Source: Protea cynaroides (Eukaryota; Streptophyta; Magnoliopsida; Proteales; Proteaceae). From it: a DNA stretch of 64,000 nt. Under the pieces are notes generated by a model. The model searched no databases. It was given only the letters and a program-made list of their open reading frames with translations, and was not told the origin of the DNA. Position 1 is the first letter of the stretch; every line of letters starts with the position of its first letter. The stretch spans positions 42,334,834 through 42,398,833 of the forward strand of contig CM053267.1 of the NCBI GenBank assembly GCA_028583415.1. Reading direction: 5' to 3'. The translations under genes were made by a program, and so were the position numbers. Shown one piece after another: positions 36,698-46,100 of the stretch.

Positions 36698-36712
36698 GAG
36701 ATTGTTATTTTG
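36698..36712 (+). other. Polypurine tract
   Basis: AAGGTGGAGAT-type purine run directly before the 3' LTR, the usual plus-strand priming site of LTR elements. Confidence 0.7.
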
Positions 36713-37155
36713 TGGCTTGAAATTTGAGTCTTTTATGATTATTATGGATCATATCATATCTTTTTTTTTTAAGTTAAAAAGAAAATAAGAAAATTATGGG
36801 AAAATGATTCCCTATTCCCTCACTTATTTTTCTCCCATAAATATAATTGTGGGAGAGGGAATAGTTAAGGATTTTTTTGATCTAGCCGCAAAACGTAAGA
36901 GGAAGAGAGAAAAGGAGAACAACTAAGGTTCTTGTTCAATATTGAAACTGGTTGCAATCTTGTGTATTCGTGTCACTCTATAAGGTGCACTTTGTAATCT
37001 TCTTCTTCTTATTGATCTAGTGAAAATCTCTTCTCGTCTGTGGATGTAGATTACATTAATCGAATCACGTAAATTTCTCGTATCTTTATTCTTTATTATT
37101 TATTAGAATTTTATACTGTCACTACGTGCGTTTTTCCATTGTGTTTGTCGTAACA
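36713..37155 (+). repeat. 3' LTR of the copia element
   Basis: 443 bp, partner of the 5' LTR, ending GTAACA and followed by the TTTAC duplication. Confidence 0.92.
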
Positions 37156-37565
37156 TTTACCAATATGGCAATATCACATGATCCAAGAAGAGGTGCTGAG
37201 CAAATTTGAATGGGTTTCGGACTGGGTAAAAGATCTATCCTAATTGGCACCTCTTACCATTTTTGTTGGGATGGTCATGACACCTAAAGATCATCCCTCT
37301 TTTTCTCCTCTCCTTTCTCCCTTTGGATTTGCAGATTTGTTACGAGTTTTTGCAGTCCCTCTCAAGGACCATGAGAACTTGGTGACACATGAAGCTTTGT
37401 GGATTGTAAACGAATTTAGGGGGAAAGGAACCTTGGGAGCCATTCTTTGGTTGGCTTTCTGTGCATCCGTCATTCATGTCTGGAGAGAGCGAAATAGGTG
37501 GATATTCAGGCAAGAACAAGAGAGACTATTGTGGAAGGTATTACAAGTGATGTTTTGTGCATGAT
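37156..37565 (+). pseudogene. LINE ORF2 fragment, part 2
   Basis: This continues the fragment interrupted by the copia element: QYGNITHDPRRGAEQI, later ALWIVNEFRGKGTLG and LAFCASVIHVWRERN. The last stretch resembles the C-terminal end of plant L1 ORF2, where HVWRERN-type motifs are typical. The recognisable part stops about 120 bp before the xylosyltransferase ATG. Confidence 0.65.
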
Positions 37566-37621
37566 AAGTGGAGTTGGAGATTAATCTTGTCTAGGGTTTG
37601 AAAGACAGAGACGATACAGAG

Positions 37622-37660
37622 ATGACTGCGCGGAAGAAGAAATCAGAAAGGTGTGCGTGA
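37622..37660 (+). other. Possible upstream ORF of the xylosyltransferase
   Basis: A 12-codon ATG...TGA frame (MTARKKKSERCA) ends 23 bases before the main ATG. If the transcript starts upstream of it, it could reduce main-frame initiation. No evidence of conservation is available here. Confidence 0.3.
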
Positions 37661-37683
37661 ACTAAAACAGCGGAAAAGAAATC

Positions 37684-40600
37684 ATGATCCTTACAAGGGC
37701 GTTGCTGCTCAAAAGCGTCCTCTGCCTCTTCGTTTTCAACTCTTTCTCTCTCTACTGGTACTTGCATCTCTCTTCTTACCCCGAATCCCAAACGCACCAT
37801 GATCACCATCGTAATCACTTGGTAAAGGAGAGCCGGAAGCAACTATCGAAGAACCAGCAGCAGCAGCAACAACGACGACTTTCAATCTCGTTCAAATTCC
37901 ATGAAAAACCATGGCCCATCCTCCCTTCGTACTTCCCATGGTCTTTAAACCCTAACGTCACACCTGAATCATGCGAAGGCTATTTCGGCAATGGCTTTAA
38001 TCACCGCATCGATCTTCTCCTTACCCCTCCCGAGATCCAATCAAATTCCCGCACCAATTATGGTGACACTGGTTGGTTTAGGTGCTTTTACAGCGAAACA
38101 CTGGATAGCTCCATATGCGAAGGCGGGAGATTGCGGATGAACCCGGATAGGATACGAATGTCTGTTGGAGGAGAGAAGCTGGAGTCTGTAATTGGGCGAA
38201 AGGAGAAGGAGGAACTACCTTCTTTTGATGTGGGTGCTTTCGAGATCGAGTTTTCTCAAGGGCTGAGTCCATTTAGGAACGGGAGCAAGCTCGTGAACAA
38301 GGAGTTCCTTGATCAGTATGTATCCCAGGATGACATCGATGACCATGCCATGCGAGCTTTACTTGATTCGATTCAATTACTGGATCCCGATGAGTTTAAG
38401 TGCTCCCAGGTGAGTTTTTGGATGCTTCCAATGCTTTTCGTTCACTATGGCTTGATTTGATTTTGAGAGTTTTGAATTAGTTCTATGGTTTGATAGGAAC
38501 AGGGATTTGGCGTCCATTTCCTTTCCTGTGCTTTTATAATGAATTACAATTAATCATCTTCTATAATGAATTACAATTGCAGTGGGTTGAGGAGCCAACG
38601 CTTTTAGTTACACGTTTCGAGTATGCAAACCTTTTCCACACAGTGACAGACTGGTATAGTGCATATGTGTCTTCCAGAGTTACTGGCTTGCCTAATCGAC
38701 CTCACTTGGTTTTTGTGGATGGCCATTGTAAGGTATAACTGCTAATCCGAGTTTAATCATTCCTTATGGACTTGGCTGGTAGTATCAGATTTTAACTGGT
38801 TCATTTAGTTTGTATACAGTTTATAATAAGGAGCAAAATCCTTTCCTTTTATCTGAAGACTACTTTCCATTAAGGTTTGAGATCCATCATTATTTTGAAA
38901 AACACCTTTTATAATAACTACACATTATATGATCCTTCTAAAGAAGCCCCTCTTCTGCCACCCAGAAACTTCTACCTGCACTTATAAGATCCTTCTAATC
39001 GTACTTCATATAAAACTGAAAGAGCCCCCCAGTATGGAAATCCAAATACTCTCTAACCTAACCTGCAGTTAAATAGAAGCAAGGTAAAATGAACCAAAGC
39101 TCAAATAGAAAATTCCAGCTAAAATCTCATTCAGAGTTTCTTCTAGTCACATCTAATGTTGGAAAACATATAGCCATTACACATATTTGAATACCTTTTT
39201 GGTAAAGAATAAAAAAAAAAAAAAAAGAACTTAGGGAGCTTTATTCTAGGAATTTTCTGAAACTATTGAAACCAACAAAGCCACATATAAGCTTAAATTC
39301 TTTTGTTCCTATTTAGATATTTGGACTTGAAAGTAATTCAAGAAATACACAAATATCAATTCTGCTTTTTTTTTTTTTTTCGCAGAGATAAGCTGGCTAA
39401 CACAGAACGATTCCTCTGGTTCCACATGAAATTCCCATTAATAAAAACATAGTTTTGCCCCATTTTTTTCTCCTTCAGTTATCTAGTCAACTGATAACAG
39501 AAGCTGGGAGGAGGTAAGAAATGTGGAAAACAGATTCAGGCTCTCAAAATCTCACCGAATAGAAAATTTTACCCAAATTGTAGCTGGGATTAGGAAATTC
39601 CAAGTTGATGGAGGAGAGAGAAATAGGTTACATGTACCAAAGTTTTCGAGTGGGTGAGATTCATGAGAAATGCCAAGGTCCAAGCTACATGCAATCGAGT
39701 GAATTAGAAGTGTATCTTTTTTCTTTTCTTTTTTTCTTTCTTACTTTTGGAATGTGTAAAATTCATTTAAAAGCTGTAATAACATGTATCATCCATAATT
39801 CTAAAAAAAAATAGAGCTTACAATGCAGAAACAGTTTATGATAGTGATTTATATGCATTAACAATCATAAAACGAAAACGTAAAGCTTGTCAATTTCTGT
39901 AACAATTAATTTTTGGGTTGGGGGAGTGGGGGTGGGTAGAGGAAGCACCTGAGGTTCTGTAAAGTTTCCTGACGGTAAATAATTAGAGAGGCAAAAGGAA
40001 GAAATTCTGTTTGCTTGAATAGAGCAATTCGTGAAGGCTGGTATGATTGAACGAACAGAACCTCAGTTTGTTTGTTGATCAGATTAGATCATTAGACCCT
40101 ATAGGCTGCCATAATTGAGCAGACAGAGAAGGCCGGATCTCCCTCACACATAGGAAGGGGGCCAAGAGAGAAAGATGAAGAGTTGAAGGAAGGATAAGGG
40201 AACGGGGAAATGGAAAAAGAAGAGAAGGAAGAATATGTTGTTGAAGACATGACAGGTACGAGTAAAATCGCATCACTGAACCTGGGAAAAAAAAATAGGA
40301 GAAAGAAGAGGACTTACTTGGTTATACATGCAGCTCACCTGTTGGTTGACAACGCAATAGATCATGCATGACCTCTTGACTGGTCAGTTAATGAAGCTTC
40401 TTCAATCAATCTCTCCAGTTTAATTTCGATGAGTTTCAATAAAACTCCAGTTCTCCTGCAATCAGTCTTCAAGATTAAAATTGATGTGCACTATTGGCCA
40501 TGTTAATACTGCTTAAGGATAACATAGCTACAATGATTATCATGTATATAAACTGCATCACTAACATTATGGGGAAATTGATTATTTATCTCTGAATGTT

Positions 40601-41565
40601 CTGTGTTTCTGTGAAACCTTCATTTTACTATAATCTGATTGAACTTGGCAAGGTTGTAAATTGATGCACCTCCATCACTAGGTATTCTGTTCTGCTTTGG
40701 GAATTATTTAAATATTCAATTTCACTCTGAACATTACAAGTATCTGTGAACCTGTTCCCACTTACCTTGCCCCTATTATAAATATGATACCAGACCAAAC
40801 CCTGAATTGTTTTGTTCCTGACCTCTCCCATGCTGTTTCCAGGTGCCACTGGATGAAACTTGGGAAACCCTTTTTTCAAGCCTCAAATATGCTAAAAGCT
40901 TTAGTGGTCCAGTTTGTTTCCGCCATGCCATTCTCTCGCCATTGGGTTATGAGACAGCTCTTTTTAAGTGTTTGACCCGCAAAATTGAGTGTCAGGGAGC
41001 AACTGCACATGATCTCCAGAAAAATCCTAATAACCAAAGGACTGCGCGATTATCTGAGTTCGGAGAGTTTTTTCGAGCAGCTTTTGGTTTTCCAGTCAAC
41101 AGAAACCTGCAACCAAAACTGGTCTCGGGTCATAACATCTTATTTGTGCGTCGTGAGGACTATTTAGCTCACCCTCGTCATAGTGGCAAAGTTGAATCAA
41201 GGCTTAGCAATGAACAGGAATTATTTGATGCTCTAAAGATTTGGGCAGTTAATCATACAAAGTGCGAAGTGAACCTTATCAATGGATTATTTGCACACAT
41301 GACCATGAAAGAACAAATCCTTGCCATTCAGGATGCTTCAGTCATAATTGGAGCACATGGGGCAGGTCTTACTCACATTATTTCCTCAACACCAAATACA
41401 GTGATTCTTGAAATTATAAGCAACGATTACAGGCGTCCACATTTTGCTTTGATCTCAAAGTGGAGAGGGCTGGAATATTATGCCATTAATCTGCTTGGAT
41501 CATATGCAGAGCCAGAAGAAGTTATCAAGAAGGTTAATGACATAATGAGAAGTATTGGCTGTTAA
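37684..41565 (+). CDS. XYLT: Beta-1,2-xylosyltransferase (N-glycan core), 3 exons
   Basis: Exons 37,684-38,409; 38,583-38,732; 40,843-41,565, with GT-AG introns and consistent phase 0, give 532 residues. Arabidopsis XYLT is 534. The enzyme (family GT61, EC 2.4.2.38) adds beta-1,2-xylose to the core mannose of complex N-glycans in the Golgi. A type II membrane anchor is visible at about residues 6-28 (LLKSVLCLFVFNSFSLYW), followed by a stem with a Q-rich run near 57-63. Conserved blocks: KPWPILPSYFPWSL, SCEGYFGNGF, GWFRCFYSETLDSSICEG, WVEEPTLLVTRFEYANLFHT, VCFRHAILSPLGYETALFK, LFVRREDYLAHPRH, QDASVIIGAHGAGLTHI. All family blocks look intact. Intron 2 is 2.1 kb and shows no recognised element. 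Confidence 0.96.
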
Positions 41566-41764
41566 GACATGGTTTGTAGTTTTGGATCCATCCCTCCTTA
41601 TTTGAAATTCAAAGATGAAACGAGAATGAGCCAGTAAAGGCTAGCTGCTTTTCAGGTTAGAATCCTCCATTTCTCATGATCTTATTCTTCCATTTCATAT
41701 CTCGTTTCTGTGTGAAAATCGTGATGCTTTGTATTTAGTTCTTTCTTTGATTGGTACTTTCCAT

Positions 41765-42080
41765 TAAGTTTCCATCTCTAAAGTTTGAACTAGTAAGTAG
41801 AGCGACTCTCAAGTATATAAGGCACCCAAGATTTCAAACTTAACCAATGTGAGATTATTCTGAATACTTCACCTCACGTATTGCCGCTTGCCCCTCTTCT
41901 GGGTGAGGGTACACGTGACATATGTGTGTCTTTTTTTGGATGACCGTAAGGAGGGAACCTGGAGCTCTGATACTATGGTAAGCTTCCATCTCAGAAGTTC
42001 GAACTAGTAAGTGGAGGGACTCTCCAGTATTTAAGGCATCCAAGATTCTAGACTTAACCAATGTGCAATTATTCTCAACA
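41765..42080 (-). mobile_element. TRIM-type miniature LTR element, copy 2
   Basis: Two LTRs of about 105 bp (about 41,765-41,870 and 41,976-42,080) share TTCCATCTC, GAACTAGTAAGT, AAGGCA(C/T)CCAAGATT and ACTTAACCAATGTG. The right LTR is preceded by the complement of a primer-binding site (GAGCTCTGATACTA, about 41,962-41,975), so the element is on the minus strand. The interior is about 105 bp, without coding. It is related to the element at 29,176. Confidence 0.72.
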
Positions 42081-43365
42081 CTTCTAGCCTGCAGTGGCTA
42101 TACAAGGTACAGACATCATACAAGATCTTGTTGAGTATGAGACTGAAGAAAGGAAACTTATGCTTCATTTCCTCCATCCATTGGATAGTGAATTGTGAAG
42201 ATGCATTTATGATTTATTCCAGCATGTATTCTACACTGAGAATTGGGCTTTTGATCCAAAGAATTTGGAGTTGGAAGTAGAGGATTTGGTTAGCAAGTTC
42301 TCTTTGCATTTCCATTGTGAGAGATATATGTCATCTTGAGTGGCCAAATACTTCAGATGGAGCAAGTTGGTTGCAAATACCAATGTGCACTTGTTTTTTG
42401 AGAAATGCATTATGCATTTCTATCACTGATTTAAATAGAATTCGGATTGTACAATAGAATTTTGCATTTGGCATGATATTTGTTTAGATGGGTGGCACCT
42501 ATGAACATTTATTTGTCCATAATTCTTCTAGTTACCATCTTGTATGAAACTGGTTATCACCTCATTTTGCACTTTTCAAGGGTATTTTCTTTCTCAGGAG
42601 TTCAGTTTATTGGCAAATTGCTTGAATATGTATGCCTACTCTTTGAAGGCAATATTGTCTCAACAGTCAGACATCCCTAATACTTTTAAAGAAGTAATTC
42701 TGTCTATAAATACTGCAATCTATTGAAGTTGGTATTTGTGATCCTCTTAGAAAAAAAAATGAAGAATCATTTGAATGGTGCACTCAGGCGTTAAAGTTTT
42801 AAATCCAGGTACAGGACATGGTATCGGTTATCATCAAAGCTAATCAATTCAAATCGGTGTATAAATTCAATGGGAAGGTGATACGTGATCGATACCATAT
42901 TAATGTTAAAACAAGATTGTATCAAAAATCGATCAAATCCAAAACTGATACAAATAGATCAATTACTTAAACCATGCTTTGAGATTGTATAAAAAAAAAA
43001 AATCTAATATTGCAAATGTATGTCTCCTATAGCCCTCCTTTCGGAGAGGATCTTCTGATTGAATCCCATAATTAGTACCTTCCCCAATGGGTTCACAATT
43101 CCCCCTTAGTTTTTATTAAAAGAAAAAGAATTCAAAAGTTGACGAAGAAGAAGATGATGTTGCCGATGAAGACTGAAGAGGAAGATGATGATGATGACGA
43201 AGATGGAAAGAATCCGGTCGTCCCCCTGTCCATTCAGAGGTTGATTTGGGGTAACCTCCCCTGCTCTCCCTTATTTTTCTTCCATTCCTATCGGACCATT
43301 GAATCTGTCATGCACCAGTTGTTGCTTATCGAATGAGTGTTGATGCCGTCATTATTTTATTTTAC
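42081..43365. other. Spacer between TRIM and LINE remnant
   Basis: 42,795-42,975 carries degenerate TATCGGT/CGATACC text of the dispersed family. 43,139-43,210 is GAAGATGAT-rich low complexity. No gene recognised. Confidence 0.35.
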
Positions 43366-43747
43366 TTGTTATGGTGAAGCAGTTGCTATTAGAGAGGGTT
43401 TATCCTCGGGTTTATCCTCAGCTTTGACCTTGGGCTATCATCATATACAAGTGGAATCAGATTGTTTTGAAGTAGTTAATTTGCTGAATGGGAAATCAAA
43501 GCAAGGGATCCTCACGTTTTATCTGTCTTGTCCCAACCACTGTATGTATTTCCTTTTCTTATGTTTCAAGGGAGGCAAATAGTATTGCCCATTCCCTCGC
43601 CAGAAAGCCACTAACCGTGTCTAGCGTGGTTAGTTGGTCTCTGTCCTCTCCATGCTGGTTGAATCCAATCTTACCATGGCTGTAACCCTGGTTTAAATGA
43701 ATAGATTTGATCCTTACCCTTAAAAAAAAAAAAAAAAAAAAAAAAAA
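43366..43747 (+). pseudogene. LINE 3' end with RNase H-like domain and poly(A)
   Basis: Reading with one frameshift near 43,500 gives EAVAIREGLSS, LGYHHIQVESDCFEVVNLLNG, then SYVSREANSIAHSLARK. This is the RVT_3 (RNase H-like) domain found at the end of plant LINE ORF2 proteins. About 60 bp later a run of roughly 27 A (43,720-43,746) marks the retrotransposed 3' end. It is 5'-truncated. Confidence 0.75.
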
Positions 43748-43939
43748 CCTGTAAGAAGGCCAAAAGGCTAGTTTTGACATTTCGCACCCCTGAAACGGCC
43801 GACCGCCCACAGCGCAAAGGTGGCTGTTTCGCAGTGGACCAAACGCGACTATTAAAGAAAAAGAATTAAAAGACTGAGATTTCAAAATTATTAATTTACA
43901 TGATAAATACCACCATACTTAGATTGAGAGAACGTAAAC
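43748..43939 (+). promoter_or_regulatory. Short upstream region of the cystatin gene
   Basis: Only about 190 bp separate the LINE poly(A) from the cystatin ATG. The sequence has a GC-rich part (CGGCCGACCGCCCAC) and then AT-rich text. No clear TATA box was seen. Confidence 0.3.
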
Positions 43940-44314
43940 ATGTTGAAGATGATGGGTCGTTCTCAATCTGTTCTTCTCTGGTTGGTAATGGTATTGATGG
44001 TGGTTTCTCTCCTGGTATCTTCGTCGGCCGGCGGTAGAACGGAACTGGTGGGTGACTGGAGACCCATCAAAGACTTGAATGAAACTCACGTTCAGGAAAT
44101 AGCGCAGTTCGCAGTGGGAGAACACAACAGAGAGTACAAGACGGATCTCAAGTACGAGCGTGTAGTTCAGGGCGAATCTCAAGTCGTCGCCGGTGCTAAT
44201 TATCGCCTTATCGTCGCTGCCAAAGACGGAACCGTCTCCAACAATTATCAGGCCGTTGTTTACGAGAGAGCTTCGGAGGGTTTGAAGAACCTCACTTCCT
44301 TCAAACAACTCTAG
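43940..44314 (+). CDS. Phytocystatin (cysteine protease inhibitor), secreted
   Basis: A single exon of 124 codons. A hydrophobic signal peptide spans about residues 11-30 (VLLWLVMVLMVVSLLVSSSA). The mature part has the N-terminal GDW.PI, the plant-cystatin helix motif around EIAQFAVGEHN (53-63) and the papain-binding loop QVVAG (81-85). It ends ERASEGLKNLTSFKQL. In most plant cystatins a PW pair in this second loop contacts the protease; here that position reads SEG, so the loop is altered. The overall layout (GDW start, FRNLTSF-like end) is closest in my memory to Arabidopsis CYS5. It would inhibit papain-like proteases in the secretory pathway or apoplast. Possible N-glycosylation sites are N47 and N117. 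M4 or M5 are alternative starts. Confidence 0.92.
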   Translation: MLKMMGRSQSVLLWLVMVLMVVSLLVSSSAGGRTELVGDWRPIKDLNETHVQEIAQFAVGEHNREYKTDLKYERVVQGESQVVAGANYRLIVAAKDGTVSNNYQAVVYERASEGLKNLTSFKQL

Positions 44315-44855
44315 ATTCTACCTTTATTCAGTAGCTTTTTCTTCCAAAACCTAAAACCCTAAAACCCTAAACGCTCTCTCTTACTTACTCTGTAGATCTG
44401 TGTGAAGAGCCCTTTTTCTTCTTTTTTGTTTTCTGATTTTCTGTAATGAACTCTAATCTCTGCTGTTAATTACTGTTTGAAAAGAATTCACAGATCGATC
44501 TTGATTATTTGTGATTATAATGGTAATTAAGGGGGATCTTTCCGAAAAGAAAAACCACAAAAACAAATTGGATAACGAAGAACAGGTTTGATACCACGAT
44601 TTTCTGCATGGACAGATCTGTGATTTTTGAGAAGGGGAAAATGGATATGTTCAACTACTCTTTGATCGCAGTGGGGCCATGAACAATGGACGGGCGGCCC
44701 CACATTTGACAAAGTGACGATGCTCCTGCAATGGAATGTTGTGAAGTGACGAGGCAGTCTACGACTGAGTTCAACTCACCGACCTATTTTCACACCGGGA
44801 ACAGAGCATTACGATTTATCACATGGGATGTTTCTGGTTTTAAGGTTTTGACAAA
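44315..44855. other. Cystatin 3' region
   Basis: Probable 3' UTR. It includes a short AAACCCTA-type run (about 44,348-44,371) that resembles plant telobox sequence. No second gene recognised. Confidence 0.4.
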
Positions 44856-45058
44856 GGCATCCAAATCCTCTCCTCCCGAACCTGGGGAAGAGGCGACAGC
44901 TCCGTTAAATAGTCGACACCTAAGGTTTGGGTGAATCTAAGCCTACGTCCCCTTGTCGACTTAGCTTATTGGCTCTGATGGAGAGTTTGGATGATGTCGA
45001 CCATCTAACAGGGCCGCTGCCTCTCCTCCCAAACCCCTGCGAGGAGAGGATGTGGATC
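44856..45058. mobile_element. Palindromic foldback element, copy E
   Basis: It starts GGCATCCAAATCCTCTCCTCCC and ends CTCCTCCC...GAGGAGAGGATGTGGATC, with GTCGAC..AAG arms inside. It is the same subfamily as 11,527 and 14,323. No 9-bp duplication is visible, so the ends may be eroded. Confidence 0.65.
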
Positions 45059-45655
45059 TAACATTACGGGATGTTTCAAAGTTCTATGCAACAAGGATGA
45101 AGTTGAGGTGACACTTTCAATATAATAATGGTGCTTGAGGTTTTCTGTTTTCTATCCAGTGGATGGATTTAATTCATAGTATCAGAAAAGTATCTGTATT
45201 GGGTATCGGTCATATGTTGGTGTCGTGTATATGTATATATTTTGCATGAGTTATGTGTCGGTTAATATTGATCGTGTGTCGATTTGTATTAGTCAGGTAT
45301 CAGTTTGGTATTGGTCCTCATCGATTCAACAAAACGATATTATATCGATCAGGTATCCATATCGATCACGACTGATAAGACCGATCTAATATCAATAGTC
45401 AAAACCATGGGCATAAGTATCCAAGAAGACAGATAAGGGATAATTTCACAGTTCATGTGAGAAGGTGCTGATAAAAACAGTTGGAAAGAAAACTTTTTTC
45501 TTATTATTATGGGAAAAAGTTTTATGTCCGATGGTGTTCCCTTCCACATGAGCTGTGAAATTACCCCTATCACCCTCTTGAAGACTTGTGTATTAACTCT
45601 TGAACCTTGCACTAAACGTAGGATTTATGCATTCGAATAGAAAATCTTTGTCCAA
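45059..45655. other. Spacer with TCGGTATT repeats
   Basis: 45,185-45,410 is built of GGTATCGGTCATATG, GTGTCGGTTAATATTG and related words of the dispersed degenerate family. An inverted pair (CACAGTTCATGTGAGAAGG and CCTTCCACATGAGCTGTG) lies at 45,447-45,560. Confidence 0.4.
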
Positions 45656-45664
45656 TAATAATTA

Positions 45665-46091
45665 GGGAAAATTTCACCCACTCTTTTTGTACTTTATTTT
45701 TAAGTCATCTAATCTCTAACTTCGTGATTAAATTCTTGTGCACCCTCCGCCGTTAAGTTGATTAACAAAAAAATGCAAAACTACTCAATTACTCTCCCTA
45801 ATAACTTGATAATCACATAACAATTTGGGAATCCAGTCAAAGGAAAAAAGAATACGAGTGTTTAAGAGGGTAAATATGTCATTTAACAAATTTGAAAGGG
45901 TATTTTTACCATTAGAAAATTATAGATCATACCATAATCTATATCATCGCTTAACAAATCTTTATGTTATGAGTATGATACATATTTAACACATAAGGGG
46001 GTACGTGAAATTAATAGTAAAATTGGGGATTGAGTGACTTAAAAGCAAAATATAATGGAGCAAAATATAATGGGGTGGGTGAAAATTTCCC
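45665..46091. mobile_element. Mutator-like miniature element
   Basis: 427 bp. Termini GGGAAAATTTCACCCAC and GTGGGTGAAAATTTCCC are perfect inverted repeats of 17 bp. Flanks TAATAATTA (45,656-45,664) and TCATAATTA (46,092-46,100) form a 9-bp duplication with one mismatch. AT-rich interior, non-coding. Confidence 0.85.
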
Positions 46092-46100
46092 TCATAATTA

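Larger units (their letters stand above)
32055..37155 (+). mobile_element. Complete Ty1-copia element (Tork/Tnt1-like), inactive
   Basis: 5101 bp bounded by LTRs and a perfect TTTAC target duplication (32,050-32,054 and 37,156-37,160). Both LTRs begin TGTTAT and end GTAACA. The primer-binding site is TGGTATCAGAGC. Domain order Gag, protease, integrase, reverse transcriptase, RNase H is the copia order. The LTRs differ at a few dozen positions by eye, so the insertion is not recent. It is inserted into a LINE remnant. Confidence 0.93.

Noticed and set aside
37244..37564. 106-codon frame upstream of the xylosyltransferase as a separate gene
   Set aside because: Its sequence fits the C-terminal part of LINE ORF2 and is continuous with the LINE text before the copia insertion.
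44348..44371. AAACCCTA run, possible interstitial telomere repeat
   Set aside because: Only about three irregular units in a 3' UTR. Telobox-like strings this short are common in plant genes.
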